In this document: positions 35,535 to 46,635 of the stretch, one piece after another
Layout of the letters: the number at the start of each line of letters is the position of its first letter
How positions within the stretch are numbered: position 1 is the first letter of the stretch
Assembly: GCA_021776565.1 (NCBI GenBank)
Contig: JAJFFQ010000020.1
Coordinates: 31,453 to 95,452 of the forward strand
Origin: Robiginitomaculum sp.
Lineage (GTDB): Bacteria; Pseudomonadota; Alphaproteobacteria; Caulobacterales; Maricaulaceae
Length of the DNA stretch: 64,000 nucleotides
Direction: 5' to 3'
The notes under the pieces: generated by a model
What the model was told of the DNA's origin: nothing
The model's database searches: none
What the model saw: only the letters and a program-made list of their open reading frames with translations
Made by a program: the position numbers and the translations under genes

Positions 35535-36467
35535 TTACAGGGCTTTGCGCGGCATGGGCATCCCGGTTGGGATTGCCAACATTTTGGCTTTGTCTGTCCA
35601 TGCCCACAAAATACCCGGGCGGGATTTACCCACGCGTCCTCGCTCGCCGGTTTTGCCAATCAGCCCGGTGTGCAGCAAATCCCGGCGAAAATTTTGCGTG
35701 TGCAATGAAATTCCGACCACGGACTCCACCGTATTTTGCAGTACGCCCAGAGTAAAAGGCGACGGCAAAAGCGAGGGCATGACAGTCTCACGTTCCATTT
35801 GCACACGCAGCAATGCCAATGCCTGGGCAAGCGCCCGGCGATCACCGCCTTGCATGATTTGCCCATAAACTGCCGCATGGTGCTGTCTGACGGAAATGGC
35901 AGCCCCGGTGCGATCACGCAAGGCTTCGGGCATTAGCTGCGCCTGATACAGCAAATCAAACCGCTCGCAGGTCAGCGTCGGCACCCAGGCTTTGCTGTTG
36001 TTGGCAAACAGGGTTTGTAGTTTTGCGCTGCGCAGGATGGTTTCCTGTTTGGTGCCAGCGCGCGCCCATTCCCCAAGTGCCGGGCGTAAACCCTGTTTCA
36101 GGCTGTCTGGTTCACCGGCTTGCCAATCCTCCCACGGGAAAATCTCGTCAATCCGGGTCCAGCGCGCCCCCCTTGGCATAAAGGCATTACGATCACTGAC
36201 CAGCGCCAGCAAGCAGACACGTATATTTCCCGCCTCCACACTCGCCCCCACTTGTGAAATGCGGGTAATTTGCGCAGTGGTGTGAATACTGGCCCAGTCC
36301 CGAAGACGGCCCCCAAAACTTTGCCCACGTGCGGGATCAAATGGGGTGCAAGGGAGCGAAGTCATATGCCCTTGTCCGCGATGACCTCCGGCAAGGGTCA
36401 GCACATAAAACCCGGATGAATCCGCCGCCGCCAACACGGCACATATTTCAACGCCTGTTTTACTCAT
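35535..36467 (-). CDS. COG4111-type Nudix-related regulator of NAD metabolism (NadQ-like)
   Basis: The 310-residue protein has an N-terminal degenerate Nudix-like region and a C-terminal winged helix resembling the NrtR type (SLHTQNFRRDLLHTGLIG and ERGRVGKSRPGILWAW). Alphaproteobacterial COG4111 proteins (NadQ) are predicted repressors of NAD biosynthesis. The canonical Nudix box is absent, so catalysis is unlikely. It overlaps the HD-domain gene by eight bases. The regulatory role is from family knowledge, not shown here. Confidence 0.68.
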   Translation of the reverse strand: MSKTGVEICAVLAAADSSGFYVLTLAGGHRGQGHMTSLPCTPFDPARGQSFGGRLRDWASIHTTAQITRISQVGASVEAGNIRVCLLALVSDRNAFMPRGARWTRIDEIFPWEDWQAGEPDSLKQGLRPALGEWARAGTKQETILRSAKLQTLFANNSKAWVPTLTCERFDLLYQAQLMPEALRDRTGAAISVRQHHAAVYGQIMQGGDRRALAQALALLRVQMERETVMPSLLPSPFTLGVLQNTVESVVGISLHTQNFRRDLLHTGLIGKTGERGRVGKSRPGILWAWTDKAKMLAIPTGMPMPRKAL

Positions 36468-37080
36468 GGTGGTTTTGGCTCAGAACTTCAAACCGGGCCA
36501 GAAAGGCAATTTGTGCCTTGGCCACCGGTTGCGGTTGCAAGGAAATATCCAAACCAGACGGCGGTCTGAGAAAGTGTTTGTTGGCTTCCTGCGTTGAAAA
36601 CCCGGCGATTTGCACCGCCTCAAACCAGGCGCTCAGACGGTCTGCTCTTTTGATGAGACGGGCAATGCCAGCGGGCAGTGACACAGGCAATCCAAAACGC
36701 AAATGGATCGCCTGTTCCAGTTTGTGCTCTATGATTTTGTATTCCGGGCCAAGGGCGGCCTTGAACGGACTAATCATATCGCCGATCACGTATTCCGGCG
36801 CATCATGAAGCAGCGCCGCAAGGCACCAGCGCACCGGCAAGCCGGGCTTTAAATGCCGGGCAATGCGCTCAACAACCAATGAATGCTCAGCCACAGAAAA
36901 GGCGTGCTGGCCAGCCGTCTGTCCGTTCCAGCGGGCAACGCGAGCCAGCCCGTGGGCGATGTCCTCTATCTCTATATCAAGTGGTGACGGGTCAAGAATA
37001 TCCAGCCGTCGCCCACTAAGCATACGCTGCCAGGCCCGCCTGGGTGGTTTGAACGATGGCGTGGATTTACGTGTGACCAT
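36460..37080 (-). CDS. HD-domain phosphohydrolase (YfbR-like)
   Basis: A 206-residue HD-superfamily hydrolase. The metal-binding residues are visible in AFSVAEHSLVVE (His), ALLHDAPEYVIGD (HD) and RLIKRADRLSAWFEA (Asp). YfbR-type enzymes remove the 5' phosphate from deoxynucleotides; activity here is inferred. The frame reaches 37098 at a TTG; the ATG at 37080 is preferred. It precedes and overlaps the NadQ-like gene, hinting at a link between nucleotide and NAD turnover. Confidence 0.87.
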   Translation of the reverse strand: MVTRKSTPSFKPPRRAWQRMLSGRRLDILDPSPLDIEIEDIAHGLARVARWNGQTAGQHAFSVAEHSLVVERIARHLKPGLPVRWCLAALLHDAPEYVIGDMISPFKAALGPEYKIIEHKLEQAIHLRFGLPVSLPAGIARLIKRADRLSAWFEAVQIAGFSTQEANKHFLRPPSGLDISLQPQPVAKAQIAFLARFEVLSQNHHE

Positions 37081-37100
37081 GCCCTGCTTAGACCGCAAAC

Positions 37101-37565
37101 TCAGGCTGGTGTCACGGTCAGGGTAACACCATCAACAGATTTAATAGTGACCTTGTTGCCGGATTTGAGATTATCACCATTATCACTTACAGCTTGCCAT
37201 TGGGTATCGCCCAAATGAACCCGGCCTGATCCATTGGAAAAATCACTGGCAATTTCTGCGCTTTGCCCGACCAGGCGCAAGGCCCGGTCGTTCAGATCAT
37301 CCTGTCCACCCTTGTTCAAAAGCGGGCGGATATAGGCGCTGCCAACCACCGTCAAGACCAGAGTGAGCAAGGCAAACAGGCTCCACTCCACTTGCCAGCC
37401 CATGGGCAAAACAAAATGAACAAGAGCAATGGCAAACGCCGCCGCCGAGGGCCAGAGGACGTATGTCGTCCCCCCGGTCAGCAGTTCCAGAACCAGTAAG
37501 GCGGAGGCAAAGATAAGCCAGTGCCATGCGGTCATGTGCATGAAAAAATCGCTTAGTTCTGCCAT
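37101..37565 (-). CDS. NfeD-family membrane protein
   Basis: A 154-residue protein with two to three N-terminal membrane helices (WHWLIFASALLVLELL onwards) and a C-terminal OB-fold domain (LVGQSAEIASDFSNGSGRVHLGDTQWQAVS). NfeD-like proteins pair with SPFH/stomatin proteins in membrane microdomains. Here it sits three bases downstream of the qmcA-like gene, the usual partner. Confidence 0.92.
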   Translation of the reverse strand: MAELSDFFMHMTAWHWLIFASALLVLELLTGGTTYVLWPSAAAFAIALVHFVLPMGWQVEWSLFALLTLVLTVVGSAYIRPLLNKGGQDDLNDRALRLVGQSAEIASDFSNGSGRVHLGDTQWQAVSDNGDNLKSGNKVTIKSVDGVTLTVTPA

Positions 37566-37568
37566 GAT

Positions 37569-38492
37569 TCAAGCACCCTCTTTTTTGGAAAGCCCTGCTG
37601 CATCAATGATGGCACCAATACCGCCAACGGTTGAGGCGAGCGTGGAAAACTCTGCCGGAATGATGACCGTTTTTTGTTGATCGGATGAGGCCAGTTTGGC
37701 AAAGGCATCGACATATTTTTGCGCAACAAAGTAATTAATCGCCTGCACGTCACCCTTGGCAATGGCTTCTGAGACCATTTCGGTTGCCTTGGCTTCGGCC
37801 TGTGCCAGACGCTCGCGCGCTTCGGCATCACGAAAGGCAGCCTCTTTGCGTCCTTCGGCGTCCAGCATAATCGCTTGTTTTTCACCCTCGGCCCGTAAAA
37901 TTTCTGATTGTTTTTCGCCTTGTGCAATCAAAACTTCAGCGCGTTTTTCACGCTCGGCCTTCATTTGCTTGGCCATGGCATTGGAAATATCTACCGGCGG
38001 CGTCAGGTCACGGATTTCAATCCGGGTGACTTTTAATCCCCAGGGATTGGTGGCCCGGTCAATAACGCTAAGTAACATGGCATTGATCTCGTCGCGGCGT
38101 GATAATACCTCATCAAGATCCATGCTGCCAACCACAGTACGGATATTTGTGAGACACAGATTAACCACGGCAAAATCAAGGCTGTCCACCTCATAGGCGG
38201 CGCGGGCCGCATCCATGGTTTGCACAAACACCACCGCATCAACACTGACCATGGCGTTATCCTTGGTGATAACTTCCTGATTGGGTACATCGATCACACG
38301 CTCGCGCATGTTCATTTTGTAGCCAATGCTGTCAATAAACGGGATAATGATGTGAAACCCGGGCTTCAAGGTTTTGATGTACTTGCCAAAGCGTTGCACG
38401 GTAAATTCCATACCCTGGTTTACGGTTTTGAAGGCGCTAAACCCGAAGACGAGGACGAGGAGTACGAGGACTCCGATGGCTATTTCTGACAT
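37569..38492 (-). CDS. qmcA: SPFH/band 7 membrane protein QmcA
   Basis: A 307-residue stomatin-like protein. One N-terminal helix (IAIGVLVLLVLVFGFSAF) anchors the SPFH domain (VQRFGKYIKTLKPGFHIIIPF, ERVIDVPNQEVITKDN), followed by an Ala/Glu-rich coiled coil (about 190-245). QmcA forms large membrane assemblies and affects FtsH quality control in E. coli. The first ATG of the frame (38525) gives 11 extra residues and is less plausible than 38492. Confidence 0.93.
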   Translation of the reverse strand: MSEIAIGVLVLLVLVFGFSAFKTVNQGMEFTVQRFGKYIKTLKPGFHIIIPFIDSIGYKMNMRERVIDVPNQEVITKDNAMVSVDAVVFVQTMDAARAAYEVDSLDFAVVNLCLTNIRTVVGSMDLDEVLSRRDEINAMLLSVIDRATNPWGLKVTRIEIRDLTPPVDISNAMAKQMKAEREKRAEVLIAQGEKQSEILRAEGEKQAIMLDAEGRKEAAFRDAEARERLAQAEAKATEMVSEAIAKGDVQAINYFVAQKYVDAFAKLASSDQQKTVIIPAEFSTLASTVGGIGAIIDAAGLSKKEGA

Positions 38493-38570
38493 GTTTTTCT
38501 CCAGTGAATATGGATAACGGCTCATGCCGCTTCATATTCTTTGCTAACGCCCCCCGACGCAATAAAGAGA

Positions 38571-39053
38571 TCAGAGCTGTTCGAGCAGGTATTCCGCAGA
38601 TGATACGCGATATTCGCCCGGCTCCTCTATATTAATATGGGTAACCTCACCATCTTTTACAAGTAGGGAGAAGCGTTGACCCCGTGTTCCCATACCAAAA
38701 CCGGAACCATCAAAGTCAAGGCCTAGTGCTGTGACGAAATCACCATTTCCATCGGCAAGCATAGTTATATTTTTTTCTGTATTTTGTTCTTCTTCCCATG
38801 CGTGCATAACAAACACATCATTGACGGCTGTGCAAACAATACTGTCTACTCCTTTGTTTTTGAACGCTTCAGCATTGTTAGTATAGCTTGGTAAATGCTT
38901 GGCGCTACAGGTGGGGGTAAAGGCACCAGGCAGGGAAAACAACGCCACGGTTTTGCCCGAAAAAACATCATCTGCGCTTTTGGGTTCCGGCCCACCCGCA
39001 CCCCAGGTCATAAACGTACCATCCGGTATTTTGTCACCAACTTTGATCGTCAT
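38571..39053 (-). CDS. Peroxiredoxin, Prx5 type
   Basis: A 160-residue thiol peroxidase of the Prx5/AhpE-like glutathione-dependent group. The peroxidatic Cys49 is in LPGAFTPTCSAKHLP and the conserved Arg is in GTRGQRFSLL. It reduces hydrogen and organic peroxides in the cytosol. The start is at 39053 (MTIKVGDKIP) rather than 39110, whose extra residues are non-family. Confidence 0.93.
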   Translation of the reverse strand: MTIKVGDKIPDGTFMTWGAGGPEPKSADDVFSGKTVALFSLPGAFTPTCSAKHLPSYTNNAEAFKNKGVDSIVCTAVNDVFVMHAWEEEQNTEKNITMLADGNGDFVTALGLDFDGSGFGMGTRGQRFSLLVKDGEVTHINIEEPGEYRVSSAEYLLEQL

Positions 39054-39159
39054 GCGATTCTCCTTTTGTTTTGCGAGCAGTTTAACGTAGCAGACACAAA
39101 AGCGCGACAAAAATCACATCGCCCTTGCGTTTTTGCGCCAAAGCCCCAAAATAAGACCT

Positions 39160-39735
39160 ATGCAGAGCAGTTCACATTCCGGGTATTTAAGCGGACGCAT
39201 GCTAATCGCGGCGCCCAATATGAGTGATTCACGGTTTGCCCGTTCCCTGATTTATGTCTGTGGCCATTCTGACCAGCAAACCATGGGGCTGGTGGTTAAT
39301 CATCCACTTGAGGGATTACGCCTGCCTGACCTTCTGGAACAACTGGATATTGAAAGCGATATTCAGGTGCCGGACAGGGCGGTGCTTTATGGTGGGCCGG
39401 TGGAGCGTGAACGCGGCTTTGTTTTGCACAGCCTTGATTACCGTACCGAAGATGCCACCATGCCGATCTCGGATCAGGTGGGGCTGACCGCATCCAAGGA
39501 AATTTTACTGGCGATCAATTCTTCGCATCCGCCGCGCCAGTCGGCCCTGGCACTTGGCTTTGCAAATTGGGGCGAAGGGCAGATTGAGGATGAACTGGCG
39601 CAAAGTGCCTGGCTGGTTTGTGATGCCGATGAAGACCTTATTTTTGATGATGTGCATGGCACCAAATGGGATCGCGCCATGGCCAGTATCGGCGTTGACC
39701 CGGCGCGCCTGGTAGAAACTATTGGTCAGACCTAG
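39160..39735 (+). CDS. YqgE/AlgH-family protein
   Basis: A 191-residue protein with the DUF179 signature: SGYLSGRMLIAAPNMSDSRFARSLIYVC, MGLVVNHP and YGGPVERERGFVLHS. Its role is not settled (linked to regulation of exopolysaccharide in some species). The start at 39160 fits the family better than 39133. The 3' end overlaps the convergent acetyltransferase gene by 17 bases. Confidence 0.92.
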   Translation: MQSSSHSGYLSGRMLIAAPNMSDSRFARSLIYVCGHSDQQTMGLVVNHPLEGLRLPDLLEQLDIESDIQVPDRAVLYGGPVERERGFVLHSLDYRTEDATMPISDQVGLTASKEILLAINSSHPPRQSALALGFANWGEGQIEDELAQSAWLVCDADEDLIFDDVHGTKWDRAMASIGVDPARLVETIGQT

Positions 39736-40312
39736 CGTCAGGCCTAATGCGCGCATAGGCGATATGGTCACGCCATTGCCCGTTAATTTTCAAGTATGAG
39801 CGCGCCAGACCCTCCTCGTGAAACCCTGTATTTTCAAGCAAACCACGGGACGGCAAATTATCGGGGATACAGGCCGCCTCTACCCGGTGCAAACGTAATT
39901 CGGCAAAGGCAAATTCACAGGCTGTCTTGACCGCTGTGCCAATCAAGCCCTGGCGGCGATAGGGATGACCAACCCAATAGCCAAGGCTGGCCGTTTGGGC
40001 GACACCGCGACGCACATTGGAAAGATTACACCCCCCCACAAGACGACCATCCATCTCCCTGAACACTAAAAACGCATAACCGCGCCCGGATAGCCGGTCT
40101 TCACCATAGCGTCGCAAACGCCGCTTGAACGCAGAACGGGTCAACTCATCACGCGCCCAGCTTGGCTCCCACGGGATAAGGAAGTCCCGGCTTTGTGCGC
40201 GAAGCCGCGCCCAGTCATCATAATCTTCCAGTTGGGGATGGCGCAAAATGATACCAGCACCGGTAACTTCACCGCCGGGTAGATCGGAAAGGTCAGAGCG
40301 AAAAAGAGCCAT
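39719..40312 (-). CDS. RimJ/RimL-type GNAT acetyltransferase
   Basis: A 197-residue acetyltransferase. GIILRHPQLEDYDDWARLRAQ opens the fold; GYWVGHPYRRQGLIGTAVKT is the acetyl-CoA loop and HRVEAACIPDNLPSRGLLENTGF the typical RimJ/RimL C-terminal segment. It probably acetylates a ribosomal-protein N terminus or a small amine; the substrate cannot be read. Confidence 0.9.
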   Translation of the reverse strand: MALFRSDLSDLPGGEVTGAGIILRHPQLEDYDDWARLRAQSRDFLIPWEPSWARDELTRSAFKRRLRRYGEDRLSGRGYAFLVFREMDGRLVGGCNLSNVRRGVAQTASLGYWVGHPYRRQGLIGTAVKTACEFAFAELRLHRVEAACIPDNLPSRGLLENTGFHEEGLARSYLKINGQWRDHIAYARIRPDARSDQ

Positions 40313-40371
40313 CGAGTCGTCCCGTTATTTTACCCTATAAAAAACACATCGGGACAAGAGCGCAAGCACGC

Positions 40372-41097
40372 TCAATCACGATGCGCAGTAAAGCCCAACC
40401 GTCCATTACGCACATGCCAGCCAAGATAAACGCCAAAGGCGGCAAGAGCCAGGCCAAACCAGGTCAGTGCATAATCAAAATGGTTATTGGGAATATCCGC
40501 ATGGGCCGGTGCCGGTTCTGGCCAGGCTGGATGCAAACGGGGGGCCTCAATATCCAGAATATAGGTTTCTACAGTCCGGTTGGCAAAAAACGGTGTCATT
40601 ATGCTTGCCGTATCTGGCCAATGCCACAGGCCGCCCGGCTGGTTCTTAGGGGCGAAACGACCAGGTTTTCTGACCGGTTTCAGTATGCCTTGCAAAAGTA
40701 CATCCTGCCCGGATCGGGGCAAGCGGTAATCAGGATTTACCACCTTGGGCATATAGCCAAAATCAACAGTAATGATGACCCCGCCATCCACAATAAACGG
40801 TGCGAGCGCACGCAAGGCAGGTTTGCCATTTCTAATGGCATACAAGGTGCGCACCGGCTCATTGGCAATATGACCGCGCGCTTCAACCTTGCGCCAGGCA
40901 ATTAGTCCCCCTTGTTTTTCTTCATCCAGTAATGCGCCCAACGGTGTTGGTGCCAATGATTGACCGTGCGCAATTTGCGCCAACAAATCAGTTTTCCAGT
41001 GCAACCGTTTCACCTGCCACACCCCAAGGGTCAGCAAAACAGCCAACACAGGCACCAGAGCAAGACTAAGGCCGGGTGCGGGAGAAAAACGGATCAT
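40372..41097 (-). CDS. SURF1-family cytochrome oxidase assembly protein
   Basis: SURF1 assists insertion of haem a into subunit I of cytochrome c oxidase. The 241-residue protein has an N-terminal helix (LALVPVLAVLLTLGVWQVKRL), the family segments GHIANEPVRTLYAIRNGKPA and NHFDYALTWFGLALA, and a second helix at the C terminus. It is the distal gene of the cox cluster, overlapping the DUF983 gene by four bases. Confidence 0.92.
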   Translation of the reverse strand: MIRFSPAPGLSLALVPVLAVLLTLGVWQVKRLHWKTDLLAQIAHGQSLAPTPLGALLDEEKQGGLIAWRKVEARGHIANEPVRTLYAIRNGKPALRALAPFIVDGGVIITVDFGYMPKVVNPDYRLPRSGQDVLLQGILKPVRKPGRFAPKNQPGGLWHWPDTASIMTPFFANRTVETYILDIEAPRLHPAWPEPAPAHADIPNNHFDYALTWFGLALAAFGVYLGWHVRNGRLGFTAHRD

Positions 41098-41480
41098 GGA
41101 TTGTTGGTCGTGTCTTTTGGGCCTTTACGTCCCTGAACCACATTATTGCGATACATCAATGCGAACCAGAATGCCTTGAACGGACGTAATATAGATAGGG
41201 TAAAAAGTGTAGCCAGGGGCAACCAAAGAAGCGCATGAACCCATAATGGCGGCTTGACGGCAACCTCGAGCAAAAGCGCGGGAAACACCACCAAAATTCC
41301 AACGAGTAAAATCACCACACTGGCCGGGCCATCACCGGCATCCTGATTACGAAAGTTCAGGCCACAACACTCACATTCATTGGCAATTTTGAGATAACCA
41401 TTAAACAAGGCACCTTCCCCGCATTGGGGGCAAACGCACTTGATACCGGCACTTACGGGCGAGATGCCCGAACGACTCAT
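41094..41480 (-). CDS. DUF983 protein
   Basis: A 128-residue protein with a zinc-ribbon-like N terminus (CVCPQCGEGALFNGYLKIANECECCGLNF) and two C-terminal membrane helices. DUF983 genes are regularly placed between subunit III and SURF1 in alphaproteobacterial oxidase clusters and may take part in assembly. The start at 41480 overlaps the ctaE stop (ATGA). The longer frame to 41612 lies inside ctaE. Confidence 0.9.
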   Translation of the reverse strand: MSRSGISPVSAGIKCVCPQCGEGALFNGYLKIANECECCGLNFRNQDAGDGPASVVILLVGILVVFPALLLEVAVKPPLWVHALLWLPLATLFTLSILRPFKAFWFALMYRNNVVQGRKGPKDTTNNP

Positions 41481-42304
41481 CCAAAAATCACATAAATGAA
41501 GGTGAACAGGAACAACCAGACCACGTCGACAAAATGCCAGTACCAGGCCGCCGCCTCCAGTCCGAAATGCTTTTTCGGTGTAAAGCCGCCAGCATGGAGC
41601 CGAAACAGACATACCGCAAGAAAGATGGTGCCGATCAATACATGAGCACCGTGAAATCCGGTGGCCATAAAAAACGTCGCGCCGTATAGATTGCCCGCAA
41701 ACGAGAACCCCGCATCAGCATATTCTATTGCCTGAAACATGGTAAAACTTGCACCCAGAAGCACCGTCAGCAACAGACCGATCTTTGCACTTTTGCGGTC
41801 ATCGTGTTGCAAGGCATGGTGCGCCCAGGTTACCGTGGTGCCAGACAAGAGCAGGATCATGGTGTTGACCAGCGGCAAATGCCACGGATCAAAGGCCTCA
41901 ATACCAGCTGGGGGCCAGGTTTCAAATCCTTGTACGGCACCGGCAATGGTACGGAAGTTATGGAACATGGCACCTTCAAAAAACATCCAGAACCAGCCAA
42001 CAAAAAACATGACTTCGGAAGCAATAAAAAGGATCATCCCATAACGCATGGCCAGTTGCACAACCGGGGTATGGTCACCGGCCTTGCCTTCGCGCAACAT
42101 TTCCGCCCACCAGGCATACATGGTGACGATCACCCCAAGAAAACCAATGAGTGCGATCCATGGCGTACCTTCTGGAATCCCAAAAAGCCCCTTCATCCAT
42201 ATTACCCCGCCCAAGGTCAGCAGAAGCGCGGATATTGACCCGATAATGGGCCATGGACTTGGGTTCACTAAATGATAATCGTGTTCAACAGCGTGGCTCG
42301 ACAA
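41477..42304 (-). CDS. ctaE: Cytochrome c oxidase subunit III
   Basis: A 275-residue, seven-helix subunit of the aa3-type oxidase. EVMFFVGWFWMFFEGAMF, the GTTVTWAHHAL segment and GFHGAHVLIGTIFLAVCLFR are canonical, with the proton-channel-supporting Glu residues. It follows ctaG by about 100 bases of non-coding DNA and overlaps the DUF983 gene. Confidence 0.96.
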   Translation of the reverse strand: MSSHAVEHDYHLVNPSPWPIIGSISALLLTLGGVIWMKGLFGIPEGTPWIALIGFLGVIVTMYAWWAEMLREGKAGDHTPVVQLAMRYGMILFIASEVMFFVGWFWMFFEGAMFHNFRTIAGAVQGFETWPPAGIEAFDPWHLPLVNTMILLLSGTTVTWAHHALQHDDRKSAKIGLLLTVLLGASFTMFQAIEYADAGFSFAGNLYGATFFMATGFHGAHVLIGTIFLAVCLFRLHAGGFTPKKHFGLEAAAWYWHFVDVVWLFLFTFIYVIFG

Positions 42305-42408
42305 GGTTTCCCCCCCTTATGGATCAGTTAAGGAATCAATCCTCAAAAATCACGTAACGGCCAAGTAATAGCGGCCCCGCACGTCTGCGGCAACTCGGCA
42401 CACACGCC

Positions 42409-43005
42409 CTAATGCAAGGTTTTTCCAGACCCGACATCAACACGTGCGCTTTTTAATGGTTTCGCACCCTCTTTTTCAAAAAATGTATAAGACAGGGTGA
42501 TGGTTTTTATATCGTTCAAACGTGCTTCTTCGGCAATTTCCGGCGCGATATAATAAATCACTGGCATGTCCACACTCTCGCCCGGCTGCAATGTTTGTTC
42601 AGTAAAACAAAAACACTCCATCTTGACGAAATAGGCACCGGCCTTTTGCGGTGTAATGTTATAACTTGCCATGCCGGTTATGGGCTTGTCCGAGCGATTA
42701 ACGGCGCGATAGCGCGCCAGACCATTTTCACCAACGCGCAGCTTTTGTTCCAGTTGCAAAGGGCGAAACTCCCAGTCCAGCCCACGGGCAATCGTCGCGT
42801 CAAAGCGGATGGTCATCATGCGATCCAGCACTTCATTCGCGCCAGCATCTGCGGTCTGCGTCGTGCCGCCATAACCGGTTACCTTGCAAAATATATTGTA
42901 AAGTGGCACCGAGGCATAACCCGCACCGACCATCAATAATGCAAAAGCAGAAAAGCCGATTAGAAAGCGTTTATTACGCGCAGAATTTTCAGGAAATTGT
43001 GGCAT
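42409..43005 (-). CDS. ctaG: Cytochrome c oxidase assembly protein CtaG (Cox11)
   Basis: Cox11 delivers copper to the CuB site of subunit I. The 198-residue protein has one N-terminal membrane helix, then ASVPLYNIFCKVTGYGGTTQ and the copper-binding VKMECFCFTEQTL in the periplasmic domain. Its ATG lies inside the 3' end of the small coxF-like gene. Confidence 0.96.
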   Translation of the reverse strand: MPQFPENSARNKRFLIGFSAFALLMVGAGYASVPLYNIFCKVTGYGGTTQTADAGANEVLDRMMTIRFDATIARGLDWEFRPLQLEQKLRVGENGLARYRAVNRSDKPITGMASYNITPQKAGAYFVKMECFCFTEQTLQPGESVDMPVIYYIAPEIAEEARLNDIKTITLSYTFFEKEGAKPLKSARVDVGSGKTLH

Positions 43006-43153
43006 TCATATTCTCATGTATGCGGATGAGCGTCACCATAAAAGCCAACAGGCAAAACCCGGCAAGCCCAAGAGCAATAGCAATGCTGCGCTTTTGCTGG
43101 GCTGCCTTTTGCTCATCGGTTTGCATTACGTATTCCAGCTTGTTCTGGCTCAT
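42989..43153 (-). CDS. Small CoxF-like protein of the oxidase cluster
   Basis: A 54-residue protein, [20 protein letters not shown], then one membrane helix ([20 protein letters not shown]) and a short tail ending NATIS. Its ATG overlaps the ctaB stop (ATGA) and its stop overlaps ctaG by 17 bases, so it is squeezed exactly where alphaproteobacterial clusters carry the small gene coxF. Function unknown. Naming is by position and one-helix topology. Confidence 0.82.
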   Translation of the reverse strand: MSQNKLEYVMQTDEQKAAQQKRSIAIALGLAGFCLLAFMVTLIRIHENMNATIS

Positions 43154-44139
43154 GTGCCACCTCCGGTTAATATCGCAACATACAAGCCCAAACCGTGTTC
43201 GGCCAATAGTGCAGCAAACAGTGCAAAAAGGTAAAGAATTGAAAACCCGAACAGGTCACGCGCCGCCTTGTCGCCTTTGCGCACTTCATAAAGATCAGCC
43301 CCACCGGCGGCGGCTTTTGCACCGCCCTCGCCCGCATGGCTGTGCAAAACACGGAAAGAAAGCGCAATGAAGGTCAGACTAAACAGCACGGCCACAAGAC
43401 CATAAAGCATCCCGCCCAGGCCGGTAAAAACCGGGGCAAGTGCAACAATTGCCAGCGCCAGTGCATAGAGCGTGATCTGGCGACGTGTGGCCCTGGCACC
43501 GGCCACAACTGGCAACATGGGCACACCGGCTTTTTCGTAATCACCGGCCTTGTAAAGCGCCAGTGCCCAGAAATGTGGCGGTGTCCACAAGAAGATAATC
43601 CCGAACAATATCACGGCATTGATGTCCACCGTACCCGTAGCCGCGATCCAGCCAATCATTGGCGGAAATGCCCCGGCGGCACCACCAATAACAATATTAT
43701 GCGCCGTATGGCGCTTTAACATCATGGTATAAATCACTGCATAGAAAAATATGGTGAAAGCCAACAGCCCGGCGGCAAAATAATTGGCAGCGGCCCCCAA
43801 TGTCACCACCGCAATCACGGCCATTACCAGGCCAAACCCAAGCGCGGTATGCCCCTCTATCCGCCCTGCCGGAATAGGTCGCAGTCGTGTGCGGCGCATT
43901 TGCGCATCAATATCGGCATCGAACCACATATTCAGAACGCCCGCCGCACCGCCGCCCAGGGCAATCGCAAAAACCGAAACCATGGCCAGTATGGGATTCA
44001 TCATTGTTGGCGCGGCAACAAGACCAACAAACGCTGTGAAAACCACCAGCGACATCACTCGGGGCTTCATCAACTGGATAAAGTCCCGAGGCTCGGCCAA
44101 CCCATGGCCGATAGTTGATGTCACGCTAATGTCACTCAC
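43150..44139 (-). CDS. ctaB: Protohaem IX farnesyltransferase
   Basis: CtaB converts haem b into haem o, the precursor of haem a. The 329-residue polytopic UbiA-family protein has the prenyl-binding [20 protein letters not shown] and the second Asp motif region, with nine predicted helices. It is located between ctaD and the small coxF-like gene. Confidence 0.95.
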   Translation of the reverse strand: MSDISVTSTIGHGLAEPRDFIQLMKPRVMSLVVFTAFVGLVAAPTMMNPILAMVSVFAIALGGGAAGVLNMWFDADIDAQMRRTRLRPIPAGRIEGHTALGFGLVMAVIAVVTLGAAANYFAAGLLAFTIFFYAVIYTMMLKRHTAHNIVIGGAAGAFPPMIGWIAATGTVDINAVILFGIIFLWTPPHFWALALYKAGDYEKAGVPMLPVVAGARATRRQITLYALALAIVALAPVFTGLGGMLYGLVAVLFSLTFIALSFRVLHSHAGEGGAKAAAGGADLYEVRKGDKAARDLFGFSILYLFALFAALLAEHGLGLYVAILTGGGT

Positions 44140-44166
44140 GATGTGTTATCCTGGCAAGCCGTTGCT

Positions 44167-45780
<1,614 letters not shown>

Positions 45781-46635
45781 TTATTTGGCAGATGCCAGTT
45801 TGGCGCCATCCAGCGCATGGTAAGCGGCATACTCTGCCTGTGTTTTTGCAAACCAGGCGTCATAATCGGCCTGTGGCATTACATGGACTTCAATAGGCAT
45901 ATAGGCATGGCGTGAACCGCATAATTCGGAACACTGGCCATAATAAATGCCCGGCTCATCCACTTTGAACCAGGTTTCATTCAATCGCCCTGGAACCGCG
46001 TCAATTTTAACGCCAAAGGCCGGTACAGCAAAAGCATGAAGAACATCAGAGGCGGTTACGATAACGCGCACGGTCTTGCCTACAGGTACGACCAGTGGGT
46101 TATCCACGCCAAGAAGACGTGGCTTGCCTGCCGCTTTTGCTTCCTCGGCATCAAGCATAATGGATGAATAGCTTAAGGTTTTTGCCGGATCGCCCGCCGG
46201 GTCAGTATATTCGTAGTCCCAATACCATTGCACACCGATGGCCTTGATGGTCATATCGGCTTCGGGGATTTCATCTTCCAGATAGAGCAGCCGAAAAGAA
46301 GGCACAGCGATCACGATCAGAATCAATACCGGAATAAGCGTCCAGATCACTTCAATCAGGCTGTTATGGCTGAACCGCATGGGTTCCGGATTGGCTTTGC
46401 GGTTAAATTTTATAAAGATATACAGCAACAACAACGTCACCAGCACCATAATCATGGTGATTATGGGCATAAGCCACAGGTTATGAAAAACCTGTATTTG
46501 CCTGGCCACTTCGGTAACGGCAGGTTGAAAACCAAAGGCTTTATCTTGCGGAACATTTTGCGGTAATTCCGCAAAAGCTGGCAGTGCCATTAGCATCACA
46601 ATGAAACTAGCGGCAAGTTTTGATAAAAAGCGCAT
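45781..46635 (-). CDS. ctaC: Cytochrome c oxidase subunit II
   Basis: Subunit II accepts electrons from cytochrome c at the binuclear CuA site. The 284-residue precursor has a signal peptide (MRFLSKLAASFIVMLMALPAFA), two membrane helices and the periplasmic cupredoxin domain with YYGQCSELCGSRHAYMPI supplying the CuA ligands. The start at 46635 is chosen over 46704 because it begins the signal peptide. First gene of the oxidase cluster. Confidence 0.96.
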   Translation of the reverse strand: MRFLSKLAASFIVMLMALPAFAELPQNVPQDKAFGFQPAVTEVARQIQVFHNLWLMPIITMIMVLVTLLLLYIFIKFNRKANPEPMRFSHNSLIEVIWTLIPVLILIVIAVPSFRLLYLEDEIPEADMTIKAIGVQWYWDYEYTDPAGDPAKTLSYSSIMLDAEEAKAAGKPRLLGVDNPLVVPVGKTVRVIVTASDVLHAFAVPAFGVKIDAVPGRLNETWFKVDEPGIYYGQCSELCGSRHAYMPIEVHVMPQADYDAWFAKTQAEYAAYHALDGAKLASAK

